A stretch of 64,000 nt of DNA from Eutypella sp. D-1 (taxonomy: Eukaryota > Ascomycota > Sordariomycetes > Xylariales > Diatrypaceae), in NCBI GenBank assembly GCA_023313575.1, contig JAJTTP010000002.1, positions 1,240,001-1,304,000 of the forward strand, written 5' to 3'. Shown piece by piece: positions 37,410 to 47,723 of this stretch (within the stretch, counting starts at the first letter, position 1; each line of letters begins with the position of its first letter). The notes below the pieces were generated by a model. The model saw only the letters and a list, made by a program, of their open reading frames with translations, ran no database searches and had not been told where the DNA came from. Both the position numbers and the translations under genes were made by a program.

Positions 37410-39300
37410 TGAACCAAATGCCACCTCAAACATCTACGTTTCCCACGCTCATTTACGCGTATGACTTGGTCTTCATCATAAGAGATGATAGTCGACTCAT
37501 GAGAATCCCTTCATCGAGATGGAAAAGCAGTTTGAGCAAAGTTATCGCCTGAAGGATGATGCTCCGTGGCAAGTGTTCGCCGGGTGAACTGCGTCAAAGC
37601 ATCCATGCGTCAGAGTCTATTATTTTCTCTGGTAGGCAAGCTGTTGGGACAGCCGATTGTTAGATGTCAATGCATATGCGCACTATACTGTATGTGTCTC
37701 CCATGGCGTTACATGTCCTGATGACTGCAATAATCCTATCCCAGTTATAAAGTGCTATGGTAGATGAACATAGGGGTTCAACTGCGACAAGACGAGGTTT
37801 TCCCCCTTTACTCATGATCTAGGTATTGACTCCCTCTTCCACAATAACCATGAAAGGCGGCGGAAAGGGGATATAAGTCTATCTTAGTCAGGCAGCATGA
37901 TTGTATTGAGATGCCTGTGTGTCAGGATGTGCATGGATGTGTATGTGTGTGGGTATGACTAGGCTATTGTTTGTCGGAAGCGGGAAATTACACTTCAAGG
38001 GACAACACATCATCAAACATCCTACTACCTCTCTTTTCATTGTATTCGACGTCTTTAATTAAAATTCTATCTTGTCTATATTATTGTCCGTTCACTTTGA
38101 ATGGTATAAAAGATATTTGGGCATGTTCTTAATAGTCCTGGCGTTTTCTTGGCACGGCACAGATGAGAGCTGGTGTATCGCGAGCTTTATGTATTATTTT
38201 CTAGCTGTTCTCAAGTACATTACCAATATCTATATTCCGTGTTGCTCGCAGATTTAGTATTCCCATACGTGATAACTGCCCTTCACCTCCAGATCAGCGG
38301 GACTGGTTATCCGACAGGCCATGAAGAATATAACTGTTACAAACCACTCATTCCAGAATAGACCTATCCACTGATAACAGAAATCACGTGGCGATCCATC
38401 CCCTTTGGTGGTGAACCTTCAGATATAAGAAGGGAATGGGATCACTCTCATCTAGATAGTCTCTTCTTTAGCTAGCCAGCGATCAATCTAAGGATTCATC
38501 CCTTCTACATCTTCTGTTATCTAAAATCAAGACCAGTGGTGACGGCTTCGTTATAAGACAACGGATACTGATATCTGAAAGGCGGTCCAGGATAGCTGGG
38601 CAGATAAGACACGGACACACTAGATGAAGTGGCTACACAATTCGTATCATTCAAAGTATATCTTGAATTAGTCAATGGCCCAGCACGGTACTGTTTCAAG
38701 GTCTTGAACGCATGCCTCCAATCAGTTCTACCCTGCCAGACTGAGAACACTCTCCTCCAAAGTTCTATAAAAATAATTTATTCTGCTTTTTTATGGGAAT
38801 TGACAAGAGAGGCTACAGACAGAATAGGGGGATCTCCCACATAGGACTCTGGAGTCGGCTATAGCCATGGGAAAGTTGCAGCCAGCCAATCGCCCTATCT
38901 TTATTACAACATAACACCCATTGGCTAGAAACAAGAACAGTTATATACTCTGCATTGTCGCTTAATGGTATTATCAGCGATATCGCCGAACACTCGTTAT
39001 CATATGATAATAGCGTTGCATATTGAGTTCACGTTTCGAATCGCCTATTCGTAGGGTACACGAACCGATCTTTACTCGGAGTTCTTTTGCGGCATTAACA
39101 CAGCGATATCGCCCGGGGCCCACAAGTATAAGATCATGGAGCATTCTCCTCCACTCAAAAGGTGCAACCTAGTCTTCAACACAACCTTATATAGCTAAAA
39201 GCACTTGTGTCAAACTCTTAACTTGACAGCTGCATCTCTTTTTTTCTTCAAGAAGTAAACCAATACATCACGTGTTTAATACACGTTTTGCCCAGCCAAC

Positions 39301-39495
39301 ATGCAATGCGATATGAAACCAGTCAAAGACTTTGGTCGGGGTGGCTATCAGAGGACTGACGTCAACGATCCGACTGTGAGCACTACAAGCACAACTTCGA
39401 GCAAGTGTAGGTGTTACTATAGCGTGGTATTTCCGAATTCTGGCGATGTACTGATAATGAACAGAACCATTACATTGTTCGGCATGTACTGTTAG
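39301..39495 (+). CDS. doubtful 64-aa open frame
   Basis: An ATG frame beginning MQCDMKPVKDFGRGG and rich in Thr/Ser in its middle follows a TATA-like sequence and a C/T-rich leader. It has no signal peptide or domain, and a longer antisense frame overlaps it. I list it only because of the promoter-like context. Chance occurrence is more likely than not. Confidence 0.15.
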   Translation: MQCDMKPVKDFGRGGYQRTDVNDPTVSTTSTTSSKCRCYYSVVFPNSGDVLIMNRTITLFGMYC

Positions 39496-40076
39496 AAAAA
39501 AACGAAGCAGACAGAGTCTGGGCGCATTTCTGCATTGCAAAGCCCATTGCGATCCAATTGGGTCGTGCCATCTATTCCAGTGGCAGGAATTGGCTGGATA
39601 AGCATGTATCATGATCAGTTGGCTGAGTTATCTCTGCGGGGTAGAAGCCATCAATACAGGGCCAATATCACCCCTCTTCTCACCCCCGAATTTTCTATCG
39701 TTATCTAGGTAGTCATCAATATATTTTATACCCTCGCTCTCTAGATTTACCCATTGAAATTGGCACTCAAGTCCTGAATTTCAGGGTTACCTACAGTTAT
39801 ATTCCAGATATCGTGCCTGATGTATTCGACCTGAGCTCGAGCGTCCCTCATGGCCTTGAGGCGTTTATCGATAGGCAAGACCATGCATATACCCTGAGGT
39901 TCAAAAAGTTGTATGGAGCTCTAACCTTCGACAGATTGATAAAGATAAACCCTCGCTACAGTATCTATGTCGTATTACATACCACTTCTGCTGACTGCCT
40001 CGTTCCTCTTTGTGGCACCCGATGCCCTTCTACGACACACGAACTCGAGATAAGCAACACTGATAACCGTCTATGC

Positions 40077-40093
40077 AAAAAAAAAAAAAAAAA
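40077..40093 (+). repeat. 17-nt poly(A) tract
   Basis: Seventeen consecutive A residues with no target-site duplication or retroelement-like 5' sequence visible. It is probably simple slippage. Confidence 0.7.
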
Positions 40094-40849
40094 GTTATGA
40101 TTTTCTGCATCTCTATTATAACCAAAAACTCTGAAAACCCCGCCCGATTGACGCAGCTTTAAAAGGTCCAGGCATCTTCACATCATGATTAGCAGATATT
40201 ACCAAGCATTGTATGTAAGCTAGCCCCTATTATGGGTCACATTTATACTATGAAGTATCTAGGCAAGGGCCCATAAAATACGGATAAGCTCTTAGGCGGA
40301 AAAGAAGATAAATAACCAAAATATGCATTTAACCAAACTTAAAGTTGAGCCACTGTTTTTCTACTTTGTCTGGCTCTCCGATACCTATCAAGGTCATTTC
40401 ATTCTCTGCGTGCTAGGTACTATTCTATAAATACCCCTTTTCAGCGTATATTTTTCGGTTAATAGGTACTCTGCTAAACACGCTGTACCATCCATGCGTC
40501 TTGGAAATCTAACTCATTTTGTGATATTTTTGGTCAAGGGCTAATGATCAAATTGAAGTTATGCAGCTATACTGGTTAATTAGATTATGGATGTAGGGCC
40601 TAGCGGGTCCCTATTAGATACCTCGGTACTTCTAAAAAGAGGCTTATGAACCCTACCTTTGTAACACTCCTATCCCAACAACACGAGGACATATCTTAAA
40701 AATTATGGCTATGATACTCGAACCAAATAAAGAAACGTGTACTTGTTCTGAAGCGATCTCAGAACTTAGGACAGAACAGAAATGCGAGCCTCTGTGTCGC
40801 AATGAAAGGCGCCAAGTAAATGCCAAGACCGTCTTTGTCATGTACCAGT

Positions 40850-40869
40850 GGAATATTCTAGTAGCTTCT
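40850..40869 (+). promoter_or_regulatory. distal heat-shock element of the Hsp20 gene
   Basis: Four contiguous pentamers read gGAAt, aTTCt, aGTAg and cTTCt. Three of the four match the alternating nGAAn/nTTCn code bound by Hsf1 trimers, with one mismatch in the third. It is 425 bp upstream of the Hsp20 ATG. Confidence 0.55.
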
Positions 40870-41010
40870 CCTGAGTCCTGGACGCCGCCATCGTTGACGA
40901 TGCGCTTCCGTTACAGCCGTGACGCACAAATAGTTGCCTGTAGAACCATCTATTGCATTCGCGACGCATTTGGTAATTTCGGAGGATTACTCTATTGTTG
41001 ATCTCTCAGC

Positions 41011-41030
41011 ATTCCGGAAGATGCCAGAAA
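41011..41030 (+). promoter_or_regulatory. proximal heat-shock element of the Hsp20 gene
   Basis: The pentamers aTTCc, gGAAg, aTGCc and aGAAa form an alternating HSE with three perfect units. It ends 24 bp before the TATA box at 41055, an ideal position for Hsf1-driven induction. Confidence 0.6.
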
Positions 41031-41054
41031 ACGCTCATCTCGCGAGTTTTCTTT

Positions 41055-41062
41055 TATATAAA
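41055..41062 (+). promoter_or_regulatory. TATA box of the Hsp20 gene
   Basis: TATATAAA lies just downstream of the proximal heat-shock element and 232 bp upstream of the start codon, implying a leader of roughly 200 nt. Confidence 0.6.
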
Positions 41063-41293
41063 CCACCTCCGACCTTGGAGTGGTGTGATTCCTCTCTCAC
41101 CAGAAAACCAGACAGAAACACAAGAACAACTTGAAAAACAATCAAGTCGCATTTAAAGCTCAATTAACCTTGCATCCTCAATACTGTCACTTTGATTTCC
41201 AATCAAAACGCCGAACACAACCCATCTGAAAACATCACGTTGAAACTCGCTTCAAGCACACCATACATCTACATCAGACACAATACACCCAAA

Positions 41294-42019
41294 ATGTTCG
41301 CGCCACGCTTCTACACTCAGACCGAGCCCAACTTTTCGGGACTCTTCCGCCTGATCGACGAGTTCGACAACTATGCCTCACAGCAGCCGCAGTCGAACGG
41401 TCGGCACCACCAGCACCAGCGCCAGCACAGTGGCGGACGACGCGCATTCCGCCAGGTCCAGACCTTCACCCCCAAGTTCGACTTGAAGGAGAACGATGCC
41501 GACTTTGAGCTGCACGGCGAGCTTCCAGGTATTGAGAAGGACCAGGTACACATCGAGTTCACCGACCCTCAGACCATCCTGATCCGGGGCCGCGTGGAGC
41601 GCTCCCACACCGCGGGCACGCCCCCGGCCGGCCTCCTCGAAGGAGACTCGGACAAGATGAGCGGTGCCCTGACTGGAGAAGAGCAGCAATCTGAGACCTC
41701 ATCCGCCGAGAAGCGGCGCTCTTCCTTCCATGCCACCGTCGAGGATGACGTTGAGGAGGGTAACAGCACCGCCGCTCCTACCCCGGCCACTACCACCACC
41801 GAGATCTCCAGGCCCGCAACTACCGAACAGCCGAAACAGCAGCAGCCCAAGTTCAAGTACTGGATCTCGGAGCGCAGCGTGGGCGAGTTCTCGCGGTCCT
41901 TCCAGTTCCCCACCCGTGTGGAGCACGACGGTGTCAGCGCCTCACTCAACAACGGCGTCCTGACAGTCGTCGTCCCCAAGGCCAAGAAGCATGAGAGCCG
42001 CCGCATCGCCATCAACTAG
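41294..42019 (+). CDS. Hsp20/Hsp30-type small heat-shock protein
   Basis: A single exon encodes 241 aa. The N-terminus (MFAPRFYTQ) and Gln/His-rich linker lead into an alpha-crystallin domain (PF00011) that is split. The first half covers about residues 56-105 (FTPKFDLKENDADFELHGEL, IEFTDPQTILIRGRV). A Ser/Thr/Glu/Pro-rich insert of about 80 residues follows. The second half begins near residue 190 (YWISERSVGEFSRSFQFP) and includes the hallmark NNGVLTVVVPK. The IAI of the C-terminal RRIAIN fits the I-x-I oligomerisation motif. Split domains with charged inserts are typical of filamentous-fungal Hsp30 proteins, which act as ATP-independent holdases for unfolding cytosolic proteins. The first ATG with good context (AAAATG) was chosen. 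Two HSEs and a TATA box indicate heat-shock control. Confidence 0.93.
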   Translation: MFAPRFYTQTEPNFSGLFRLIDEFDNYASQQPQSNGRHHQHQRQHSGGRRAFRQVQTFTPKFDLKENDADFELHGELPGIEKDQVHIEFTDPQTILIRGRVERSHTAGTPPAGLLEGDSDKMSGALTGEEQQSETSSAEKRRSSFHATVEDDVEEGNSTAAPTPATTTTEISRPATTEQPKQQQPKFKYWISERSVGEFSRSFQFPTRVEHDGVSASLNNGVLTVVVPKAKKHESRRIAIN

Positions 42020-43099
42020 AACATTACTCCTCTTGCGAACTGGAACTACCTTTCCCTTATATGTACGATATCACTTACTCACGACTGCTTGTAAACCAAC
42101 AACATGTACGACTGGGGGTGCTTTACGGTATTCAGAGCATTTACAATCGCGATGGACTATAGGCTTCGGGTTTGGCGTTGGACTTGGTAGACTACGATGA
42201 TCATGATTATGGAACTCGTCACCGGGACCTAGATTACTTAATAAAGCAATGACGACTTGAACTAGAGAGTGTACATTAAGATCGTAGTGACCGTGTATTC
42301 GTCTACAATGAGTGAGGACGATGTGAAGACAAGACCATAACCAGATCTGTTGGTTATTAGTGATCACTGGGATGGACCCACATTCCAGTTAAGTACCTAT
42401 GTACCTATTACAGTTTATATAAGGATGAAAGGTTTCCCTTTCATCCTTAGGTAGATAGATAGACCTTAGACAGAATCACCACACCAGTCTCACCCCTTTC
42501 GTTATTGTTATTTGTTTCTTTTACGTACGTACCTACCAACAAGATCATAGTCTGGGATACGACCTATACCTCGTAAACCACAGCTTAAACTTACACCTAT
42601 CCAATAAATAACCAATCAACTTAGCTCTCTAAGTTCCCTGGCCTACTTGTTATCCGTTTCCGATCGCTCGAAGTCATAAAATAGTGAACTGAACGATGGC
42701 CTAAGTGACGCCGTCCGGTAATCATGACTGTGCACTGCTATAAGTTTGTTCTGTTTTTAATATTTTCGTAAAGTTCGCTTTCGGTGGAACGCGGAATCCT
42801 CCAATGTGCATCGTGGTCTAGCACATCCCCGGACGCGCTCTTGTCAAGTCAAATCATGCCCCCTGTCTTCCAAGCGGACCCATCTCCTTAGCATCCCCGG
42901 AATTCTTGAGGTTTAATATTGCATTAACTATCAACTATAGATGTGGGTTCAACGATTATCGCCACGAGTGATATGTAATCCTGTGGCTCCGCGCCGGTCA
43001 TGGGATTCTCGTACTTCCAAAGGCTTTGGTATTATGACGTGTAAAATTGATTAAACCGCAGCATCACACTCTGCCTTGATGGTTATTAATGGGATCATT
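42020..43099. other. intergenic DNA with a strong hairpin
   Basis: This is the 3' flank of Hsp20 and the 5' flank of the HET gene. Besides the hairpin at 42420-42449 and a TACCTATGTACCTA stretch near 42394-42408, I see no gene or clear promoter element. Confidence 0.5.
42420..42449. repeat. perfect 13-bp inverted repeat with 4-nt loop
   Basis: The arm TAAGGATGAAAGG (42420-42432) is exactly complementary to 42437-42449, with loop TTTC. It lies 400 bp past the Hsp20 stop. It might form an RNA hairpin if the 3' UTR is long, or be a relic of an inverted-repeat element. Confidence 0.65.
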
Positions 43100-45675
43100 A
43101 TGAAGAAGAGATGCGTCCTACAACGTGTTACGAGGCCTCTGTTCTCCCGCCTCCTCAAAAACAAAAGCAGTGAAGACGATGTAAAATACACGCCGGAGGA
43201 GCATGTGGAATACGATCTCCTCGAGCGAATAAGAAAGGTGAGCTGAACTGCAGAGTTGATGGTGACAATAGGTCTAGTCACCCGACCGCATATGTTGATG
43301 GTCCTAGCATAACAGGGAAATTCCACATGAGGAACATGAGTGGGAAACAGAGATGGTACGTGGCAGTGTCTATTATCTGTCTGTCGAAGAAGATCGAGAC
43401 CTTACCGGACTTGCTCTGACTGATGCGCGACTTGTTCGAGCAGAGGGAAAGCCTTGTATGTGAAATTACCGCGAAAGAAGCTTTTGGATCTATTCGACTG
43501 CTGACAGCGGTTTCTGATGCGAAATGCAGGAAAAAGGCGAAGTAAGTTTATCCGGCTATTCTCCCAGCATCCACATCTAAATAGCAATATGCGCTGTTGA
43601 TCCATGACCCCCCTTTCTACCTGAGCACAGGAACTATCGCTTGCAGACGACCAGTGGATATACACGGTCGACAACACCTTCGCCGAGGCTTTTCTTCGTA
43701 GCATTGAGCCGCCGGGCGAGGTGCCCTTTCTCGACCCGCCCGTGCCCACGCTCTGCGAGCGCTGCAGCATCCTTGATCTCCACCAGCCTATTTATCTAAC
43801 AAATCTAAATGACACGGCGAACTTGTGCGATCTTTGCCGATTGCTCTCACAATGTTTTGAGGGCATAGAGGGGGGTGATGACGACGATGAAGCAACCATG
43901 GTCCACATCCTGGAAAGCCAGTCTCGTGTGAGAGTATGCGCCGCCCCGGGAGAGGCCCATCATGAAATCCAGGTCGGGTTCCCAGTCCTACCGGATCAGT
44001 ATAGCCCGCTACGCTTTAACCTGTTTCGCGAGTGGCTTCGGGTATGCGACGAGCAGCACAGGAACCGCGACTGTCACCTCGAGGCGCGCACCGAGCTGCC
44101 TACCAGGGTCGTCGACATTGGTGTAGGATACGGCAGTGGTAGCGGCGAGAATCCGGACCTCCTACGCCTCTACGTGCCCGAGCCCGGTCGCCGGGGCGAC
44201 TACACCGTGCTATCGCATTGCTGGGGACGGCTATCGGATGAGCTGAAGCGGACGTACTGCACGACGCGGGCGAACGTGGGGGCGCGTTGCGCGCGGGGCT
44301 TCGACGCGGGGTCGCTGCCGCGCACGTTCCGGGACGCGATCCGCGTGACGCGGGAGCTCGGGGTGCGGTACATCTGGATCGACTCGCTCTGCATCGTGCA
44401 GGACGACGAGGGGGACTGGGCGCGCGAGTCTCAGAGAATGGAGACCGCCTTCCGCAACGCCTACTGCACGATCGCCGCAGCGTCCGCAAGGGACTCAACC
44501 AAGGGGTTTCTCGGGCGCGCGACGCCGGCGCGGGAGCCATACGTCATGGTGCGCACGTCCTCGCACGGCCCCGTGTATATCTGCGGCTTTGTGGACGACT
44601 TCGAGCGCGACGTGGAGCGCGATAGCGTTCTCAACAAGCGCGCCTGGGTGCTGCAGGAGAGGGCCCTGTCGCGACGAACGATCCACTTCACGGCAGGCCA
44701 GACCTATTGGGAATGTGGTAACGGGATTCGCTGCGAGACGCTCACGTCTATGCGTAGGTAGGTTAATGAAGTTTGATTATTACTACCCAAGCACTATATC
44801 GGGTTATAGGTCTACTCGGCCTCCCTCCCCTCCTCCTTCTTGTTCCTACATGTTCACATTCCCCACGCCAGAACCCAGAAACCATTTTAAGTTGGCACAC
44901 TTATTGATGATAATGTCTGTTCGCCTCATGCCTCAGCTCGAAAGCACTCTTTCTTGGCGACCCACGATTTCCCGAGTTTGTGAAGTTCCGCGGAGACGAC
45001 GACCAGATCAGGCTCTTTCAGCATCTCTTCACGCGGTACTCGCAGCTCGGGCTTACCGTGCCCACCGACAAGCCGGTCGCCATAGCAGGCCTGGAGCAGC
45101 GGCTGGCGGAGACGATGCAGACCCCGGGCCGGCACGGCGTCACCGAGAAGTATCTCCACAGAGGACTACTGTGGCAGAGGGCCGGGGCCGGGAGGCTGAG
45201 GCGGATCCGGTACGGGCGCGGGCGCGGAGTTCCTTCGTGGTCCTGGATGGCCTACGACGGGCAGATAGAATACATGGACATAGAGTTCGGAAGCGCCGAG
45301 TGGAATAGAGAGCTCTGGCTACAAGATAACGCCCTCAAGATGAAAGTGTACAGGTTCAAAGACGGCGAGTCCGGGTGGCAGAACTGTGGAATTCATGTCG
45401 CTCAGGATACAATAAAGGATCCAAATATCGGATGGGTGAAGTACGACGAGGAGGCTCGTACCGACATCAGAAATCTAAGATGCGTCATCGTTGGAAGAGA
45501 AAAGGACCAGCCTCCAAGTAATACTTCCCGAGTCGGCCAAAGATATTGCGTGCTGATTGTCATATCGGCGACTCTTTTAGAGGGCATATGTACGTTTAAG
45601 AGAGTTGGGGTCGGCTTCATCCCGCCGACATGTATTGCATTTGATAGAGTTGAGGTTAGCGCACGTGTGGGATAA
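43100..45675 (+). CDS. HET-domain (heterokaryon incompatibility) protein
   Basis: Six exons are proposed: 43100-43237, 43308-43355, 43444-43455, 43530-43541, 43631-44757 and 44937-45675. They sum to 2076 nt in one frame (691 aa). Exons 3 and 4 are 12-nt micro-exons (RESL and EKGE) between canonical introns; introns 1-4 are all phase 0. The N-terminus is charged and helical. C112/C115 (LCERC) and C136/C139 (LCDLC) form two CxxC pairs that may bind zinc. The HET core (PF06985) runs about 261-440: YTVLSHCWG (261), YIWIDSLCIVQDD (317), AYCTIAAASA (348), and RAWVLQERALSRRTIHF (407) followed by YWECG. The C-terminal region (RGLLWQRAGAGRLRRI, PSWSWMAYDG, LRCVIVGR) matches other HET proteins. Such proteins trigger cell death when incompatible hyphae fuse, but many paralogues have no known partner. 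Intron 5 is 179 bp. Confidence 0.85.
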
Positions 45676-47411
45676 TAAGCTCTCAGTAATGCAATTAATT
45701 ATCGATGCGGCAACTATTAATTCATGAGACCCGATTGCGGTAACATTTGATGATCGACTACCCTCCCTAGTGGTCGTTGACTTGATAGCCGCACCCCCTT
45801 TCCAGACTTGCTTTTCGGTCTTTCATTGTGAGCTGTGGGCCTGCGCCCGAACAAACACCGACATCCGAGCTGCCGCTTGGATTTGGAAGTTATCTTTCGT
45901 CATATAAGGTTGATTGTCAGTCGAGGGATCGCGGGAGAAGACGAGCGGTATTGACGACACCATGTCAAGACCAAGTCAAGGAAGGGTCCCGGCTTCCATC
46001 GGGTCCGAGGTGAGGTGAACATGGAGGTCCGTGTTGAGAACGGAATACCTGCCTGGGTGAAATATCTGGCGGTTTCTCAACGGAAGTCGAACCAACTAGT
46101 TGATCTTGTATATGTAACTAGATGCTCAACAAAATACGGTCCTCAGTTCATACCGCCCGCTCTACTTATCTAGACTGCGACGGGCTACACCGATCACTAT
46201 CAGCACATAGGATACCAGACGTCGCTGTATACGCTAGATGATCGACCACTTGCACGTTTGACAGCTTACGCAGCTGAACTTGCAGCGGATGAGTTGATTC
46301 TATACGTGGTTCCATTGACTCTCTATACCGAATCATCCAGTGAGATGATGTACAGAGTGAGCTACTTATTGTAGAATAACAAACAGGAATTTAATCCACT
46401 TCATGATACCACTCATACCGATTTATATATCTTTACGCATAACTATGAGGACCCTGGTAGGGACGACCCAGGCCCAGTGGTATTTACACGGTCCCACTGG
46501 TCTCACACTGGACTGTAGAACTTAGATTGAACAACATCATTACCACCATCAATACAATCTTCTTGGGATCGACCCTCTTAACACTCTGTATACTCGTTCA
46601 CATTGCATTACTATAGCAACACGGCAATAGGTGGAAAGGTACCCTCCTAGTCTATTTCTACGTCATTAAGGGGGACGATGCACGACGCCGGGCAAGCCGG
46701 ACCGGCGCTATGCTAGGTCTTGGCCCGCCGAGTCCCGCCGCCCTAGCCCCTAGCCCCTGGGTGGTATCGCGGACGGGTCTGGTACGACTTTATTGACTGG
46801 GGGGATGTCGCATAATGGCTCCTGCTTGAGGCTCCGCTTCGCGCGCTTACTCCGAGGATAAACCTTAATAAATGGAAAGAAGCAAAAAAAGTCACAGGGG
46901 AAAAAGTGAAGTGAAAAAAGTTTTCCGACTGTGAAACTTCTTCAAATGCGGTTCGTCTTATCCGTCACGGGGGGAAGTGTAGCAGAGAAAATTATGAAAA
47001 TTCCGGCGGGGGTCATACTCCGGTCTTCGAAGCATGGGCGCCATAGTATTATTACTTCGTGATGATGGTCTATCTATCCACCAATGTCAGTGTCCTTTCG
47101 GGGTATCTATCTAGTGAAGCAGTTGCTTTTCGGTTTTCGCCCGTGATCAACCCAGATCAAAACCCCAGCCGAGTCCCAAGAAAAGGAGGGATAAAACTAA
47201 TTTCAAATGCTCAATGCCATGTCCAAGCCGTGTCGTCGCCTGATATGCGTTACAATGGTCCTCATTCGTTAGGATCCAAAAATTCGTCGTAAAGGAAAGA
47301 ACCGAAAAAAATAAAATAAAGAATAAAACGCCGTTGCTGATGCTGCTGCTTTCAATGATCGGAAGAATGGAAGAAGTATGAGATGAGGGGGCGGACAGGA
47401 GTTTTTGTCCG
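45676..47411. other. intergenic stretch without a supported gene
   Basis: It holds the 3' flanks of the HET gene and of the convergent small secreted protein gene. There is a GC-rich patch at about 46680-46760 and A-rich stretches at 46880-46925 and 47300-47330. No coding frame above 80 codons has protein-like content. Confidence 0.5.
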
Positions 47412-47723
47412 TCATCGATATCCCCATCGTCCGTTATTCCACTTCAACGCCGACGAGTCGTCCTTCTCCCACTCTGACATCTTGGCGACGACCTCTCCTA
47501 CACAGACGCCGTAGGAACAGCAGGCTTCTGGGCCAATGTCACCTCTGAGGATAGCATCCCGCGTGGCCTGGAGAATGAGGTTAGTTTAGGACAAGGCCAT
47601 CACAATGACGAGAAGCCATCGCGAAGGATCACGTACATCTGGACATCGTATTGGTGATGCCTGGATCAGGCCGCCTAATAATGCTAGGACGGCGATCTTG
47701 GATAATGAAGTGTTGAGCTGCAT
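47412..47723 (-). CDS. small secreted cysteine-containing protein (80 aa)
   Basis: Two minus-strand exons, 47723-47637 and 47567-47412, flank a 69-bp phase-0 intron (GTACGT, branch-like ACTAAC, acceptor CTCCAG). The N-terminal 23 residues are a clear signal peptide (MQLNTSLSKIAVLALLGGLI, cleavage near QASP). The mature part is about 57 residues. It contains ATRDAILRGDIGPEACCSYG, then VCVGEVVAKMSEWEKDD, and ends WNNGRWGYR. It has four cysteines (IRC, ACC, VCV), enough for two disulfides. I recall similar DAILRGD...ACCSYG sequences in uncharacterised small secreted proteins of other ascomycetes, but cannot verify this. The product is probably extracellular. An effector or self-signalling role is speculation from size and secretion. 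A weak TATATA-like site lies about 40 bp upstream. Confidence 0.78.

Larger units (their letters stand above)
37410..40849. other. AT-rich stretch with simple repeats, no firm gene
   Basis: It contains a GT/GTAT-rich microsatellite at about 37909-37957, a perfect 14-bp palindrome TTATCATATGATAA near 38997-39010 and a 17-A run at 40077-40093. A 64-codon ATG frame at 39301-39495 sits about 110 bp after a TATATA-like site near 39189, but its product has no recognisable feature. No gene is supported with confidence. Confidence 0.45.

Noticed and set aside
40705..41001. 98-codon frame upstream of Hsp20
   Set aside because: It overlaps the distal heat-shock element and part of the promoter, with no domain and no start context; best seen as promoter DNA.
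43316..43455. HET exon 2 starting after AACAG at 43315 or continuing to 43455 as one 140-nt exon
   Set aside because: The first gives an in-frame TGA within five codons, and the second leaves a frame that cannot join the HET exon. The acceptor at 43307 with micro-exons solves both.
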